From Diphasiastrum complanatum (taxonomy: Eukaryota; Streptophyta; Lycopodiopsida; Lycopodiales; Lycopodiaceae): a stretch of 64,000 nt of DNA. Positions 40,123 to 50,649 of this stretch are shown piece after piece (position 1 is the stretch's first letter; every line of letters starts with the position of its first letter). Both the position numbers and the translations under genes were made by a program. Under the pieces are notes generated by a model that was not told where the DNA came from, made no database searches, and was given only the letters and a program-made list of their open reading frames with translations. The DNA is taken from positions 49,555,399 to 49,619,398 of the forward strand of contig CM055104.1 of the NCBI GenBank assembly GCA_029204225.1, read 5' to 3'.

Positions 40123-40619
40123 AGATGACTGATGGTTGATATTCAATAGATGTTCTGTTTCTAGGGTTGAATAAATTTTGTTCGCAAATTATTTGCGACA
40201 GTCCACCTCTTCATCTCAGTTTCGTATTTCGTGAATTGTTCTCGACACTTGTCTCTTCGCAACATTTTCATCTTTCGCAAATTGTTTGCGACAGATGACA
40301 ATTCTTGAGCTTGAGGAAGAATCAAAAGATTTCGCAAATTGTTAGTGACAATTTCACGACATATGAGGTTTGAACAAAAAACATAATATTTCGCGACAAG
40401 ATTTTGTTCGCAAATCTTTTGAGCTTCATCAAGAAAGCCACGAGCTTCTAAAAGAAACTGTTTCGCGAATCTTTTATAAATCTTTCGAGTTGACTGCAAG
40501 ACAAATTTTGTGAATCCTTTGAGGTCGATCTTTTCGTGTTCGTTACTTTCTCATCCTTTGTCAAGTAAACTACGTGCTTTGTTAGTAGAATCAAGATCTA
40601 TTTGATCAGTTGTTCTATA
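40123..40619 (-). repeat. 3' LTR of copia element 2, truncated
   Basis: Homologous to 43,861-44,337 (ggttgatattcaatagatg, gaataaattttgttcgcaaa, gttagtagaatcaagatct). The inner end, ttctata, corresponds to the ttctaca of the other LTR. A polypurine tract (ctctctctcaaagtggg in plus) follows at 40,619-40,637. Its outer part is missing where element 1 adjoins. CpG words such as ttcgcaaattgtttgcgaca occur repeatedly. Confidence 0.75.
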
Positions 40620-41042
40620 GCTCTCTCTCAAAGTGGGCAGTTGGATTAACTCCAATCTTCTCCGTTGCTTCTTGAACAAAGCTTTATTGAGTGGCTTCAT
40701 AAAGATATCAGCTATCATTTCCTCTGTGGGTATGAAGACTATCTTCAGTATCTTCTTCTCGACTAAGTCTCGAATCACATGATATTTGATAGCTCTGTGC
40801 TTCATTTTTGAGTGAAATAAAGGATCTTTCGTAAGATAGATTGCTAAAGTGTAATCCATTAACAAGACATAAGGTTCAAAAATAGATTCATCAAATCCTT
40901 CCAACATCTGATTGGTCCAGATTAACTTGTTTGCCATCTTGGCTACTGCTACATATTCCGCTTCACAGGAAGATTGATCTATTGATGTTTTCTTCTTGCT
41001 TATCCAGAGTATGGCTGCGCGAGATGCTAGAATACAACCTCT
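40551..41042 (-). pseudogene. Copia element 2 RNase H
   Basis: KLIWTNQMLEGFDESIFEPY, VLLMDYTLAIYLTKDPLFHS, KMKHRAIKYHVIRDLVEKK and FIPTEEMIADIFMKPLNKAL match the end of copia RNase H. D-N of the MDNTSA block has become D-Y. The frame runs through the LTR edge because its stop was lost. Confidence 0.8.
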
Positions 41043-41902
41043 TAAAATACTTTGCTATCATCCTTTATGGATGCCCAGCTTGCGTCACTGTAAGATTCAA
41101 TGTGAAATCCAGCTTCCTTCGAATAACACAGTCCATAGTCTTTCATTTCTTGAAGATATTGTAGTACTCTCTTTGCCAACTTCCAATGCAACGATCCAAG
41201 GTTCTGATTATATTGGCTCAGCCTGTATATAGCAAACGCTATATCAAGTCTGGTATTGTCTGCTAGATATAAAAATGATCCAATCAGCCTACAATAGGGT
41301 GTTTTGGCCATTTGGTCCTCTTCCTCGAGAGTCTGCGGACAAGCTGCCTTGCTCGATATTGTTCCACGTATAAGTATGCACACCTTTGCATTCGAGCATG
41401 TTGAAGTCTTCAATTATCTTTTGAGTGTACTTTTGTTGGTGAAGATACAACTTACCACCTTCAAAGTCTCTCATGATCTGCAAGCCTAGATAGATTTTAC
41501 TTCCCCTAGGTCAGCGATCTCAAATGTTTCAAAAATATCTCTTTTGACTTCTGAAATTAACTTATCTATTCTTGAGAAGATAAGTGTGTCATCAACATAG
41601 ACAACTAGAATGATTATTTCATTTTGGACATATTTGATATAGACATTTGACTCACCAAATAGAGGTTTGAAGCCTAACGAACGTCGTGCTTCATCCTTCT
41701 TTCTATACCATTGTCTGGCTGCTTGTTTCATACCATAAAGGCTTTTATTCATGTGACATCCATATTTTGGATATTCTTGGTTTACAAAACCAAGTGGTTG
41801 GTCCATGAATAAGTCTTCTTCCAATTTTGCATGCAAGAAAGTAGTCTTCTCATTCACAATATGGATTTTCAGATCATGAGCCACTGCATATGCGAATAAC
41901 AA
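41043..41902 (-). pseudogene. Copia element 2 reverse transcriptase
   Basis: LLFAYAVAHDLKIHIVNEKT, TFLHAKLEEDLFMDQPLG, MNKSLYGMKQAARQWYRKKD, then the catalytic IILVVYVDDTLIFSRID (YVDD), and further TPYCRLIGSFLYLADNTRLD, YRLSQYNQNLGSLHWKLAKR. Two or three frameshifts between 41,290 and 41,490. Confidence 0.85.
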
Positions 41903-41962
41903 GCAAATTGATGTATGCTGGACTACCGGTGAAAAAGTATCTGTGTAGTCGATTCCATAATT

Positions 41963-42470
41963 CTATGAAAATCCTTTAGCAACTAACCTTGCTTTGTATC
42001 TGTTGTTTTCTCCATCAGGACCTGTTTTGATCTTGTAGATCCACTTGCACTTGACTGATTTTCTGCCATCACGGATTGGTGCAAGTGTCCATACATTGTT
42101 TTTATACATGGATGACATTTCGTCCTCCATTGCTTGAATCCAGCGACCACAAAATCCGATGGCTATATTAAAAACATCCTGACCATACCTTTTTGGTGGT
42201 TTTAACTGTCTGTCATATCTTTTCACATGTCATTTCAAGTTCGATTCTATAGGTTCCGAGTTCAATTTTGATTTGACCTTGTCTATTGGAATTTGAGCTG
42301 GTGATTCGATTCTATCAGGTACTCGATCTTGACCTACCTCTGAATCTACTAATTCTCTTTCATCTTCTGCTTGTTTTACTTCTGTCGTCATTGGTAGCTC
42401 ATATTAGTTTTTGAGAATTTCATAGCCGACTAGATCATTGTCTCCTATGTATTTCGACTCATCAAATTTA
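41963..42470 (-). pseudogene. Copia element 2 RT N-terminus and linker
   Basis: DEMSSMYKNNVWTLAPIRDG and CKWIYKIKTGPDGENNRYKA, RLVAKGFS form the start of copia RT. Upstream, an acidic linker is visible in the minus-strand frame from about 42,230 to 42,470, with stops. Confidence 0.8.
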
Positions 42471-43286
42471 ACATCTCAAACAACTTTTATCTTGCCAATC
42501 GGGTACATAGACACGATAATATGATGAATGTAACTCGAATCCTACCAGAAGACCTTGTTTTGTCTTTTCATCAAGTTTCTTTCTCAGCTTATCTAGTATG
42601 TGCATATACACTGCGCATCCAAATGTCCAAACATGTGCAAGATTTGGCTTCGACTTCCACCATATCTCATGAGGAGTTTTATCTGGTATTCGAGGTTTCA
42701 AAATACGATTCTAAAGATAATTTGATGTAACCACTACTTCTGCCCACAACTGTTTTGGTGTTTTCGCATGAGCCATCATACACCTTGCAGCTTCCATAAG
42801 TGTACGATTTCTTCGTTTAGCTATTCCATTGTATTGAGGTGTGTAAGATGCAGTCTTTGTAAGCATAATACCTCGATCAGTACAGTTTGCTTTGAATTCA
42901 TTGGAAATGTACTCACCTCCATGATCTGAACGAATTTGCTTCAATTTATTGCTTGTCTATTTTTTAACCCAATTCGTATACTCAACGAATTTCTTGAAAG
43001 CTTCAGATTTGTACGTATAAAGTATACCACGGCGAATTTGCTGAAGTCATCAATAGACGTTATGAAGTACTTTGCATCACCCAACGACAATACTCTAAGG
43101 CCTACAAATATCTGAATGCACAATTTCAAGTACCTTAGTTGCTTTATAAACATCCTTATTGAAAAGTCTTCTAGTCATCTTGCCTTTAAGACAGGATTTG
43201 TAGGTAGTTCGAATATCTCTACTTTTGATTTCGACTCCTTGAATTCTCTGACTTTTGTTGGCTTGGTACAAGGCTTCCATATTCAT
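42468..43286 (-). pseudogene. Copia element 2 integrase
   Basis: Overlapping frames give CLKGKMTRRLFNKD and VLEIVHSDICRP (first Asp), then FITSIDDFSKFAVVYFI (second Asp region), then MKQIRSDHGGEYISNEFKAN (catalytic Glu), YTPQYNGIAKRRNRTLMEAA and KTPKQLWAEVVVTSNYL. The block HEIWWKSKPNLAHVWTFGCA, VGFELHSSYYRVYVPDW is last. All catalytic residues are visible, but four frameshifts separate the parts. Confidence 0.85.
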
Positions 43287-43490
43287 GTGACATAGCCTCT
43301 TGTGCCACAGTACATCTATTGATTTTGAGTTTGATTGGCTTGTACGATTTCATAATCTTCCTCAAACAGTTTACAAGAGTTCTTTGTGAGGGTTACTGAC
43401 ATGCCTATATCAACTATCTTAGCTATGGATAGAAGATCTTTGTCAAGAGTAGGGACATAGATAACTTCCTCCACTTTTTTGTCACCCTAA
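43287..43490 (-). pseudogene. Copia element 2 protease end and pre-integrase
   Basis: The minus strand reads VEEVIYVPTLDKDLLSIAKI, VDIGMSVTLTKNSCKLFEED and MYCGTRGYVT, that is, the end of protease and a mutated pre-integrase. Gag, zinc knuckle and the protease active site are absent: LTR sequence starts directly upstream. Confidence 0.65.
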
Positions 43491-44337
43491 TTCGTGGTTT
43501 GAATAAATCAAACTAATATTTGTCTCTTCAATCGGGTCTGTACCTGATCTATGTACTAATAGAATAATATTTGCCTTGATTGAATATGCGTGTAGAAATA
43601 ATATGCGAAAGTAAGAGACAACTTAAGACAATTTTTAGACAAATAGAAACTATTGATCAAAAACTAATTTATAATTCTGAATCTGAATCAACATACATCT
43701 CTTGTTTTCTTATCTTGTTGTTGTGTCTCTGATTGAGTGAGTTAGTTACAACAAGTAGTGCACATGTATTTATATTGTTATAAGACAAGTCTTTTGGCCT
43801 TCTATTTACAGGTCTTTTGGCCTTTTATTTTTGTAACAGTAGATATCTAATCGTTTACTAACGGTTGATATTTAATAGATGCTCTGTTTCCAGGGTCGAA
43901 TAAATTTTGTTCACAAATTATTCGTGATAGTCCACCTCTTTGTCTCAGCTTCATGTTTCGCAAATTGTTCGTGACACTTGTCTCTTCGCGACATTTTCTC
44001 CTTTCGTGAATTGTTTGTACATATGACAATTCTTGAGCTTGAAGAAGAATCAGAAGATTTCCTGAATTGTTCGCGACAATTTCACGACATATGAGGTTTG
44101 AACAAGAAACAAAATATTTCGTGACAAAATTCTATTTTGCAAATCTTTCGAGCTTCAATAAGAAAGCCACAAGCTTCTACAAGAAACTATTTCGCGAATC
44201 TTTCGAGTTGACTACAAGACAAATTTCACGAATCCTTTGAAGTTGATCTCTTCGCGTTCGTTTCTTTTTCATCCTTTGTCAAGTAAATTGTGTGCTTTGT
44301 TAGTAGAATCAAAATCTATCTGATCAGTTGTTCTACA
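43491..44337 (-). repeat. 5' LTR of copia element 2
   Basis: The outer end at 44,337 (…gttgttctaca) gives the LTR start TGTAGAACAACTG on the minus strand. The 3' half matches 40,123-40,619. No PBS is visible at the inner side, so the inner boundary (about 43,491) is approximate. CpG words (ttcgcgacattttc, ttcgcgaatctttcgagttg) are frequent. Confidence 0.65.
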
Positions 44338-45384
44338 GTTTATGTAAGAATTACGGATGGGAAGATCATCATTGTAGTTGTATATGTGGACGACACCCTG
44401 ATACTCTGCAAAAGTGAAGAACTTATTGTTGAGGTGAAGTGCAACATCTCGAAACATTTTTGAGATTGCAGACCTAGGAGAAGCCAGATGTTGTCTTGGC
44501 TTACAGATTGACAAAGATTATGATGAAGGAAAATTGTATCTTCACCAGTCCAGATATACCCAGAAAATCCTAGAAGATTCGAGATGATGAATTGCAAAGG
44601 AGCAAATACTCCAATGCTTGCAGGAACAATCTTGACGAATGAAGATTGTTCAAAGATTGAAGAGAAAAGAGACTTGATGGAACATACACCATACAAGAAG
44701 ATAATCGGATCACTAATGTATCTTGCAGATAACACACACCCTAACATTGCTTATGTCGTGTTCAAGATGAGTCAATTCAGTACGAATCCAGGCTCGACTC
44801 ATTTTAGTACAAATCCAGAAATCCAGGCTCAACTCATTGGAAGATCGCAAAGTGAATCTTGCAGTACCTTCAACTGATGAAGGATTTTGGAATGTGTTAT
44901 TCTCGTGATGCAGGGTTCCAGATGCTTTCCTACAGTGATGCTAGCTGGGCATCTCTCAAGGATGACTTCAAAAGTGTCTCAAGAGGATGTACCATCATAG
45001 TAGGAGTAGCAATTCTCTGGGTCAACACAATCATCCTGCAAAGCTAAATACATAGCAGCAGTGAAGATGGCCAATGAATCACTTGGCTCAAACAGTTCCT
45101 TGACGAACTAGGTGAAACGAGGAATGAGCCTCTAATTTTGCAGATGGACAATACATCTGCAATACACCTAACAAAGGATCCCATGTTTCACTCAAAGACG
45201 AAACACATTGCAATCAAGTACCACTTGATAAGAGATCTGATCCAAAAGAAGAAGCTGTAGACTATTTTCAATGGAACGAAGAAGATGGTTGTTGACATCT
45301 TCACAAAGCCCTTAGACAAGGGTTTGTTCGAGAAATAGAGGAGCAGTCTAGGAGTCATAAAGCTACCACGCTTTGAGAGGGAGC
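44338..45384 (+). pseudogene. Copia element 3: RT end and RNase H
   Basis: From 44,340 the plus strand reads YVRITDGKIIIVVVYVDDTL with YVDD, then a frameshift, NCKGANTPMLAGTILTNEDC, KKIIGSLMYLADNTHPNIAY and FKMSQFSTNPGSTH. A tandem duplication of about 35 bp at 44,778-44,840 shifts the frame. RNase H continues MLSYSDASWASLKDDFKS, LQMDNTSAIHLTKDPMFHSK, KHIAIKYHLIRDLIQKK and VDIFTKPLDKGLFEK. A polypurine tract (gctttgagagggagc) ends at 45,384. It starts exactly where element 2's LTR ends, so element 2 probably inserted here. Confidence 0.85.
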
Positions 45385-46104
45385 TGAAGAAACAAAGTGT
45401 TTCTATTACCAAAGCTCTGCCCCCAACCTGACAAAAATCATGAAGACCTCGAAGACGAAATGTCTGCGAACAACACAAACAACAGGAGAAGGTCAAACGA
45501 CACAAAAAAAAAAATTGTTTGCGACACCCGAGGGTCGAATACTTTCGACACGTCACACACAAAAGGACCAGGAAGATCAAATAAGCACCATGTAGTATAG
45601 ATCTCTGATATGATATGATGACATCAACAGGAGAGCGTTAGGACATGTCTAATCCGTCACTCTTGTAATCTGAGATTAGTCTTAGATTGCTTAATCTATC
45701 TAATTAGAAATGTTACTCTGAATATATGCAGTTGCTAGATGCACTAATGAAATATACAGAAGATACAGATGGACAGAAAAGATAAGTCCACTAGTGAGCG
45801 AGACAATTTTGTAAGCAGGATCCACAAAGATCAAAGAAGTCCGCTAGTAAGCGAGACACTATTCATGGGAGAACACCGGTTTCTCTCACGTGAATGCACT
45901 GTGTGGGTCTATCACGCAGTGTTTAAACAAAGAGAATCAATAGATGATGTTGTAGCTATTATGCACATATCATTCTAAATTGTTTGATGTTGATTGAATT
46001 ACTGTCTGCCTATTAATCGTGTATCTCATTCACTTTGTTTGGTTCAATCTTGTTGAATGCTGAATATATAAAATAAAAAAATGTAGGTCGGCAGTGTCTA
46101 TCTA
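45385..46104 (+). repeat. 3' LTR of copia element 3 (right end unclear)
   Basis: Begins TGAAGAAACAAAG just after the polypurine tract. Contains a doubled phrase gtcc(a/g)ctagt(g/a)agcgagac at 45,787 and 45,840. It runs into the LTR-G copy at 46,105. No partner LTR is in the window. Confidence 0.5.
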
Positions 46105-46638
46105 TGTCATGTACTACTAGTACATTAGTGCTTATCAGTGCATCAGAATATCCATTGTAAGCTTTGCAGGCCCAAAAGGAGCTATTAGCCTATAGAACAA
46201 GGCGATTCCCTCTTAAGGCCCTCCAAAGTAATTAATAAGGATAATAGGCCAACAAGGGCCCAATGTAGTTAAAATACTACTTAACAAGGGCTAACTATCT
46301 CTCAAGATAGTTAAGTTAAGTTTAGTAAGAGCATTGTCTATAACTAGGCAAGAGACATCATTTTATGAATCTTTTGGCTCATTTGCAAGTGAGAGCTTCT
46401 AGCTTCCTTGTGAATGTGAGCCATAGGGATCTCCATTGCTAGGTCTCATGTGTCCTATCTACATGAATCCTTGCTCATTTACATTGCTTTGTACTCTTCT
46501 TTTCATTGCTAATGTGATTCCATTGAGATTTCATTGTTTCTAGCTCTATGGATATGCTATCTTGAATGTTGTGTACTTTTCTTGCTCTTAGCTTTACTTC
46601 CATTGTAATTGCTATTTGCTTAGATTTGGCACATGACA
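46105..46638 (+). repeat. Complete LTR of the LTR-G family
   Basis: 534 bp with perfect 8-bp inverted ends TGTCATGT...ACATGACA. A primer-site-like taatatcagagc follows at about 46,644-46,655. Homologous to 51,911-52,452 (inverse) and 3,561-3,851 (inverse, truncated), sharing gctttg(c/t)aggcccaaaa, ggataataggccaa(c/t)aag and ctataactag. Confidence 0.85.
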
Positions 46639-47062
46639 TTTCTTAATATCAGAGCATAGATCCATGATTCATGATGATTCTATGAGAATTCCTTTAGATT
46701 TGATGAGTTTATTGTTTTTTGTAGTTTTCTTTTTGTTGATTTTTAACTTTGAATTTTTTGGTTCTGTTCAGACTAATTTTTAGCATTTGATTTTGTTTTT
46801 TATTTCTAATTTAATTCAATAGCTTTGTAGAACTTTGTTTTAGCTTTTTTTTGCACCAATTTTCAAGCCATTTGGATAAAAGATGCAAAACTTATTGCAC
46901 TTTTTCCAAAAGCTGTCAAAATAGGTAACTAGAATTTTGTTTTTACTTGATTTGAATTTTTCAGATTTGATCTGAGGCTTTATTTCAAGTTTCTTTCCAT
47001 AGTATTTTAGAGCATTTTTTAGCTTTGATCTGATCCATATGGTAGGTCATTTGGATGGATCA
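46639..47062 (+). mobile_element. Leader of the plus-strand LTR-G element, then abrupt junction
   Basis: T-rich leader after the PBS-like site, with no ORF. Its inverse is found at about 2,990-3,550. At about 47,062 it stops and minus-strand gypsy RT sequence begins, so the element's coding part is deleted or was replaced. Confidence 0.6.
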
Positions 47063-47290
47063 AAATCTAGTCTTAGGAACATCTTTGTTCCTAATCCTTA
47101 TCTGATGGTAACCTGATCGAAGATCAATCTTGGAGAAATACTTAGCTCCATTCAAATGATCCATAAGATCATCCATCCTAGGTAAGGGATATATGTTCTT
47201 GATGGTTAAATCATTTGACTTTTTTAAGTCACCACACAAATGTGTGCCTCCATCCTTTTTACTAACTAAAGGATTGGTGCTCCCCAAGGG
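47060..47290 (-). pseudogene. Gypsy (chromovirus-like) RT N-terminal fragment
   Basis: [40 protein letters not shown] and [20 protein letters not shown] match gypsy RT blocks up to the first catalytic Asp (FSKIDL). The reading is cut at 47,060 by the LTR-G leader. YVDD/YIDD and later domains are missing. Confidence 0.85.
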
Positions 47291-48000
47291 GACTTACTAG
47301 GCCGAATATGGCCCATCCTAAGGAGTTCTTGTAATTGCTTAGAAATTTCATCCTCTTCCTTGCTGCTAACTCTGTATGAAAAAAGAGATACAAGTTGGCT
47401 TCCAAGAAGCAACTCAATTTGATGGTCAACACTCCTTTGGGGAGGTAGGCCATCAAGGAGTTTATTAGGAAAAATGTCACTATACTCTTGCCTAAGTTTG
47501 TTAAATATTATTCCTTCAAGTGAATTGACACTTAAGGGATTATTTACAGGAGGCACATTCAAAGGCAAATGCGATAAATCAATATTTAGAATCTGGACTG
47601 CATGGTCATCCACATAAATTTCTTCTTTCAAAAAGCAAAGATAAACTTTACTACTAGAATCTTTCAGATATTCAACAACTTCTAAAGAGAAAACCATAGG
47701 ACCAAAAGGCTTATTTACATCGCCTTTTAGCTCAACCAACGAGCCCTTACGCAAATAGGAAATACAACAAGAACATAATCCTTTCTTAAAGAAGCACAAA
47801 CCATGGGATCAAAAGGCTTATTTACATCACCTTTTAGCTCAACCAACGAGCCCTTATGCAAAAAGGAAATACAATGAGTAACATAATCCTTTCTTAGAGA
47901 CTCATTTTTAGAATAAAACCATTCTTTTCCTAAGATTATATCTATGCTATCCAAAATCATAATATGAAAATCTAGCGGTTCAACATAATCTTGAATCTAA
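47266..48000 (-). pseudogene. Gypsy protease end and connection to RT
   Basis: MILDSIDIILGKEWF is the C-terminal protease block (normally D.ILGM.WL). Further on, LRQEYSDIFPNKLLDGLPPQ, RSVDHQIELLLGSQ and [20 protein letters not shown] form the RT N-terminus (…HIRPS.SPWG.P). A 107-108 bp tandem duplication within this span (next entry) breaks the frame. Confidence 0.8.
47704..47920 (-). repeat. 107-108 bp tandem duplication in gypsy pol
   Basis: aaaaggcttatttacatc(g/a) and ctcaaccaacgagccctta are repeated at 47,704 and 47,811, and aacataatcctttctta at about 47,772 and 47,880. The translation shows LRKDYV and KGSLVELKGDVNKPFDPM twice. The unit is not a multiple of three. Confidence 0.9.
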
Positions 48001-48191
48001 AGTGGCAGCTGAGGAACAAGCTGATCCCAAGCTTGCCGATCTTCCCCCGACGCCATTTTCACCACATACAAGTGATTACTTGGCGCGGTAACCACCTTGA
48101 GCTTCTGCACCAGTTTAGCATTTATAAAGTCATGTGTGGAACCATCATAAAAAAGAACAGTCACAACTTGGCATCCTACGATTCCATTCAT
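47997..48191 (-). pseudogene. Gypsy aspartic protease
   Basis: VTVLFYDGSTHDFINAKLVQ carries the active site of the D-S-G-A-T-H type, altered to D-G-S-T-H, followed by the substrate-flap region VVKMASGED. Frame closed downstream at 47,997. Confidence 0.75.
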
Positions 48192-48291
48192 ACGAATGAG
48201 ATCATGGGGGCGAAAAACAGCTGTATGAAAACAACAATTCTCTCAACTAGTATCATCCTTAAAGGATATATCAACAAAAGACATACTGGAA

Positions 48292-49186
48292 CTACCTAGG
48301 CTTTAAAAGATTAGGTTGCCCGCCAGATTCTTTTTGCTTTTTCTTCAAGCAATCTTTTGAAATATGCCCCTTCTCCATGCAGGAGAAGCACAAGCTGCCA
48401 GTTCTCGCCTTGTCATAGTCAACGCGATCCAACTTGACGTGCTTTTTCTCGCCTTGGGAACCGGTGTCCATCTCATCTCTGTCCCGCTTCTTGAAAAATT
48501 TCTCTCCCTTTTGTTCAGCCTTGGGCATACTTTGCTCCTTGCGAGAGGCAAAATGGGCGTCATTGAAGATTTTTGCAAAGCGACCTGTATCCTCAATAGT
48601 CTACGGTTGGTTACGCTGCACTTCTAGCTAAATTCTTTCGAAAGCCCCAAGATAAAATGTAATTTTAACAAAATAGAATCGATTCGAGGCAAAATCTCTT
48701 GGAATTTTTGGATATAGGCATCTAGCGGCCTAGTACCCATATACACGGTGGCAAAATGCTGCCAATGCTCAAAATCATCCAATACCGGAAGAAAAGTCAT
48801 TTTAAAGGCTTCCTGAAAGGCATCCCATGTAGAAGGAGCACTAGCCCTTTCCTTCAGATCCTGCCAATGTGAACGCCTTACCGCATAAAAACATGACAGC
48901 AAAAGCGATCTTTGTATATTAGGCACATCGTGCATGCAAAATGACTATTCCACCGATCGAGCGATGACATTACCTTATCGGGAAGCTTGCTTTTGTCCGA
49001 AAAGAATTCCGGATTAAACATTGGTTAAAGACCAGCGGACCATGAGTGCGTCGAGGAAACCCACTCTTGCTTGGCCACGTCATGCTTGGCTTGCATGTCC
49101 AAGATTTGGTTCAAAGCCTGAACAAGCTTATTAGTATCTACATCAGGAGGAGGAGGTGGTGAAGACGGTCCTTCAACCGAGGGCAT
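48292..49186 (-). pseudogene. Gypsy (chromovirus-like) gag with zinc knuckle
   Basis: ATG at 49,186 (MPSVEGPSSPPPPPDVDTNK). A coiled region, LVQALNQILDMQAKHDVAKQ, leads to LPDKVMSSLDRWNSHFA. After a frameshift and stop near 49,020 to 48,935 come SLLLSCFYAVRRSHWQDLKE, FEHWQHFATVYMGTRPLDAY and IQKFQEILPRI (gag core). After another break a basic part leads to the zinc knuckle CFSCMEKGHISKDC. The element is oriented minus, and its pol follows at 48,191-47,060. Confidence 0.8.
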
Positions 49187-49229
49187 AGCAAGATCTGTGG
49201 CGCTCTAAGAAAGGAGACAAAGGAAAAAT

Positions 49230-49525
49230 GGCAAGGCTTCGCAACAAAATTGCTTAGAGGGCTTGAGAGAAATACTCAAGGAGACTAGCCCACAAATAAG
49301 CTCCTCAATGATGGAAATGGCATGGTTGAGTTAGAGGATCTGTCTACCTTTGTTAAAGTACCTAAAAAAGTGGTCGACGTTCATCGTCACCAATTGAGAA
49401 ATCGTTTGGTTTCTGAATTTCTCGTACGTTGGAAGGGCAAGTCAGATGATGAGAACACCTGGGAGAGAGAGGACTACTTGAGACTGAACTTCCCTAGTTT
49501 GCTCCCATTAGAAGAAGACTCTTAA
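49230..49525 (+). pseudogene. Chromodomain at the end of a chromovirus integrase (opposite strand)
   Basis: The ORF at 49,322-49,525 reads VDVHRHQLRNRLVSEFLVRW, KGKSDDENTWEREDYLRLNF, PSLL, a plant chromovirus chromodomain (…E.LVKWKG...E..TWE....L...FP). In such elements the domain binds modified histones and directs insertion into heterochromatin. It ends at 49,525, just before a polypurine tract and LTR. It is in opposite orientation to the gag at 48.3-49.2 kb, so the two belong to different insertions or to a rearranged one. Confidence 0.85.
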
Positions 49526-49537
49526 AGGGGGAGGAAA
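49524..49537 (+). promoter_or_regulatory. Polypurine tract (AAAGGGGGAGGAAA)
   Basis: Purine run immediately upstream of the LTR start TGTTACATACC; start point of plus-strand DNA synthesis. Confidence 0.8.
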
Positions 49538-50068
49538 TGTTACATACCCATTAGGGCATGCAACAGGAAACTTGAGGTGACGGTCTCAGTTATGGGACGG
49601 AACGCTAATTTGGAGCTATAGGTCTTTTGGATGCCATGTGTCAATGTCTTATTGGCATGTGATGACTCGTTGCTATGGACCCGTGTCAGTGTGCACAACT
49701 GTCGCGTGTGTCATTGGTCATGCGTGACTCCTATGGATGGAGATGACCAACCTAGACTATGTATATAGAGGTGGATCTCCATGAGCTTGTCATTCATTCT
49801 CTCCTAGAGAATGAAGAGCTCTTCCACTGGTGGTCAGGTCAGGACGAGTATCTAGGCCTCAGGATGTAGGTAGGCGAGGGTCGAGGGTAAGGTATGGTGG
49901 TATGGGACACCATGGCTTACAGGAGATCTGAGCCTGCTTGGTGGTGGTCTATAGCTCCAAAGCACAGGGGTGAGGTGGCAGTACCTCTATGATTGGGCGG
50001 TAACGTAGTGTTCATCGTCCCCTGTTTGTGCTTTAGCAATGACCTGCATGACGATGGAGATTCTAACA
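49538..50068 (+). repeat. 3' LTR of the chromovirus
   Basis: Begins TGTTACATACCCATTAGGGC and ends ggagattctaaca, inverted ends TGTTA/TAACA. 531 bp. Contains tatatagagg near 49,761 as a possible TATA region. No partner LTR in the window. Confidence 0.75.
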
Positions 50069-50600
50069 CTTAGCGATAGTGGATTTTTTACAAGTTGATC
50101 TTACATCTATCGAACAATCACCGAGGCTAAGGTCTGTTGTAGACACCTTCTCCAATGAAGATGATATTATATTGAAGAAACGCGGTGAACACACTAAGAA
50201 ATCTAGTGACGGATGATGAACCTACAGGCTATACCCCAAGAACCACTGCAAGGAATCTGTAGTGAATCCGAAGTCCAAGCTCTTCAGGTGTTTATCTTGT
50301 ATGAAGGTCAAGAAAACAAGGATGAGAATTTTCCTTTGTTATGTCGATCCGCATTGTTTCAAGATTGCCCCAAGATCTCAGAAGACCAGATCCACGAAAG
50401 CCGCTAGTGAACGAAGATCCCATTAGAACAACAAAACCTCATCAGACATTGTTGTAGTTGCTCAAATGAATATAGTGTCTGAAGGATCCGTGTCTAGTGT
50501 CCCACTTACCATGAACGATCTGTTGCAAGAATGCATAGACTGGGACCTAGCCAAAGATGAAGCCATGTACAAGCTAGAGGTTTTACTTTGACCTGCAATC
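50069..50600 (+). pseudogene. Unidentified coding-like segment
   Basis: One plus-strand frame gives, with few stops, LFRCLSCMKVKKTRMRIFLC, YVDPHCFKIAPRSQKTRSTK, then VSEGSVSSVPLTMNDLLQEC and IDWDLAKDEAMYKLE. The Cys-rich and basic first part is protein-like. It overlaps the weak C-terminal end of the minus-strand gypsy (50,462-50,650), so it could be host DNA beyond an insertion. Not recognised. Confidence 0.25.
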
Positions 50601-50649
50601 AATTGATAAGGTTGTGCCTTAACAATCAATTGTTTATTTTGAACTTTTG

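Noticed and set aside
44340-44747. 135-codon minus-strand frame
   Set aside because: Shadow of the copia RT with YVDD on the plus strand.
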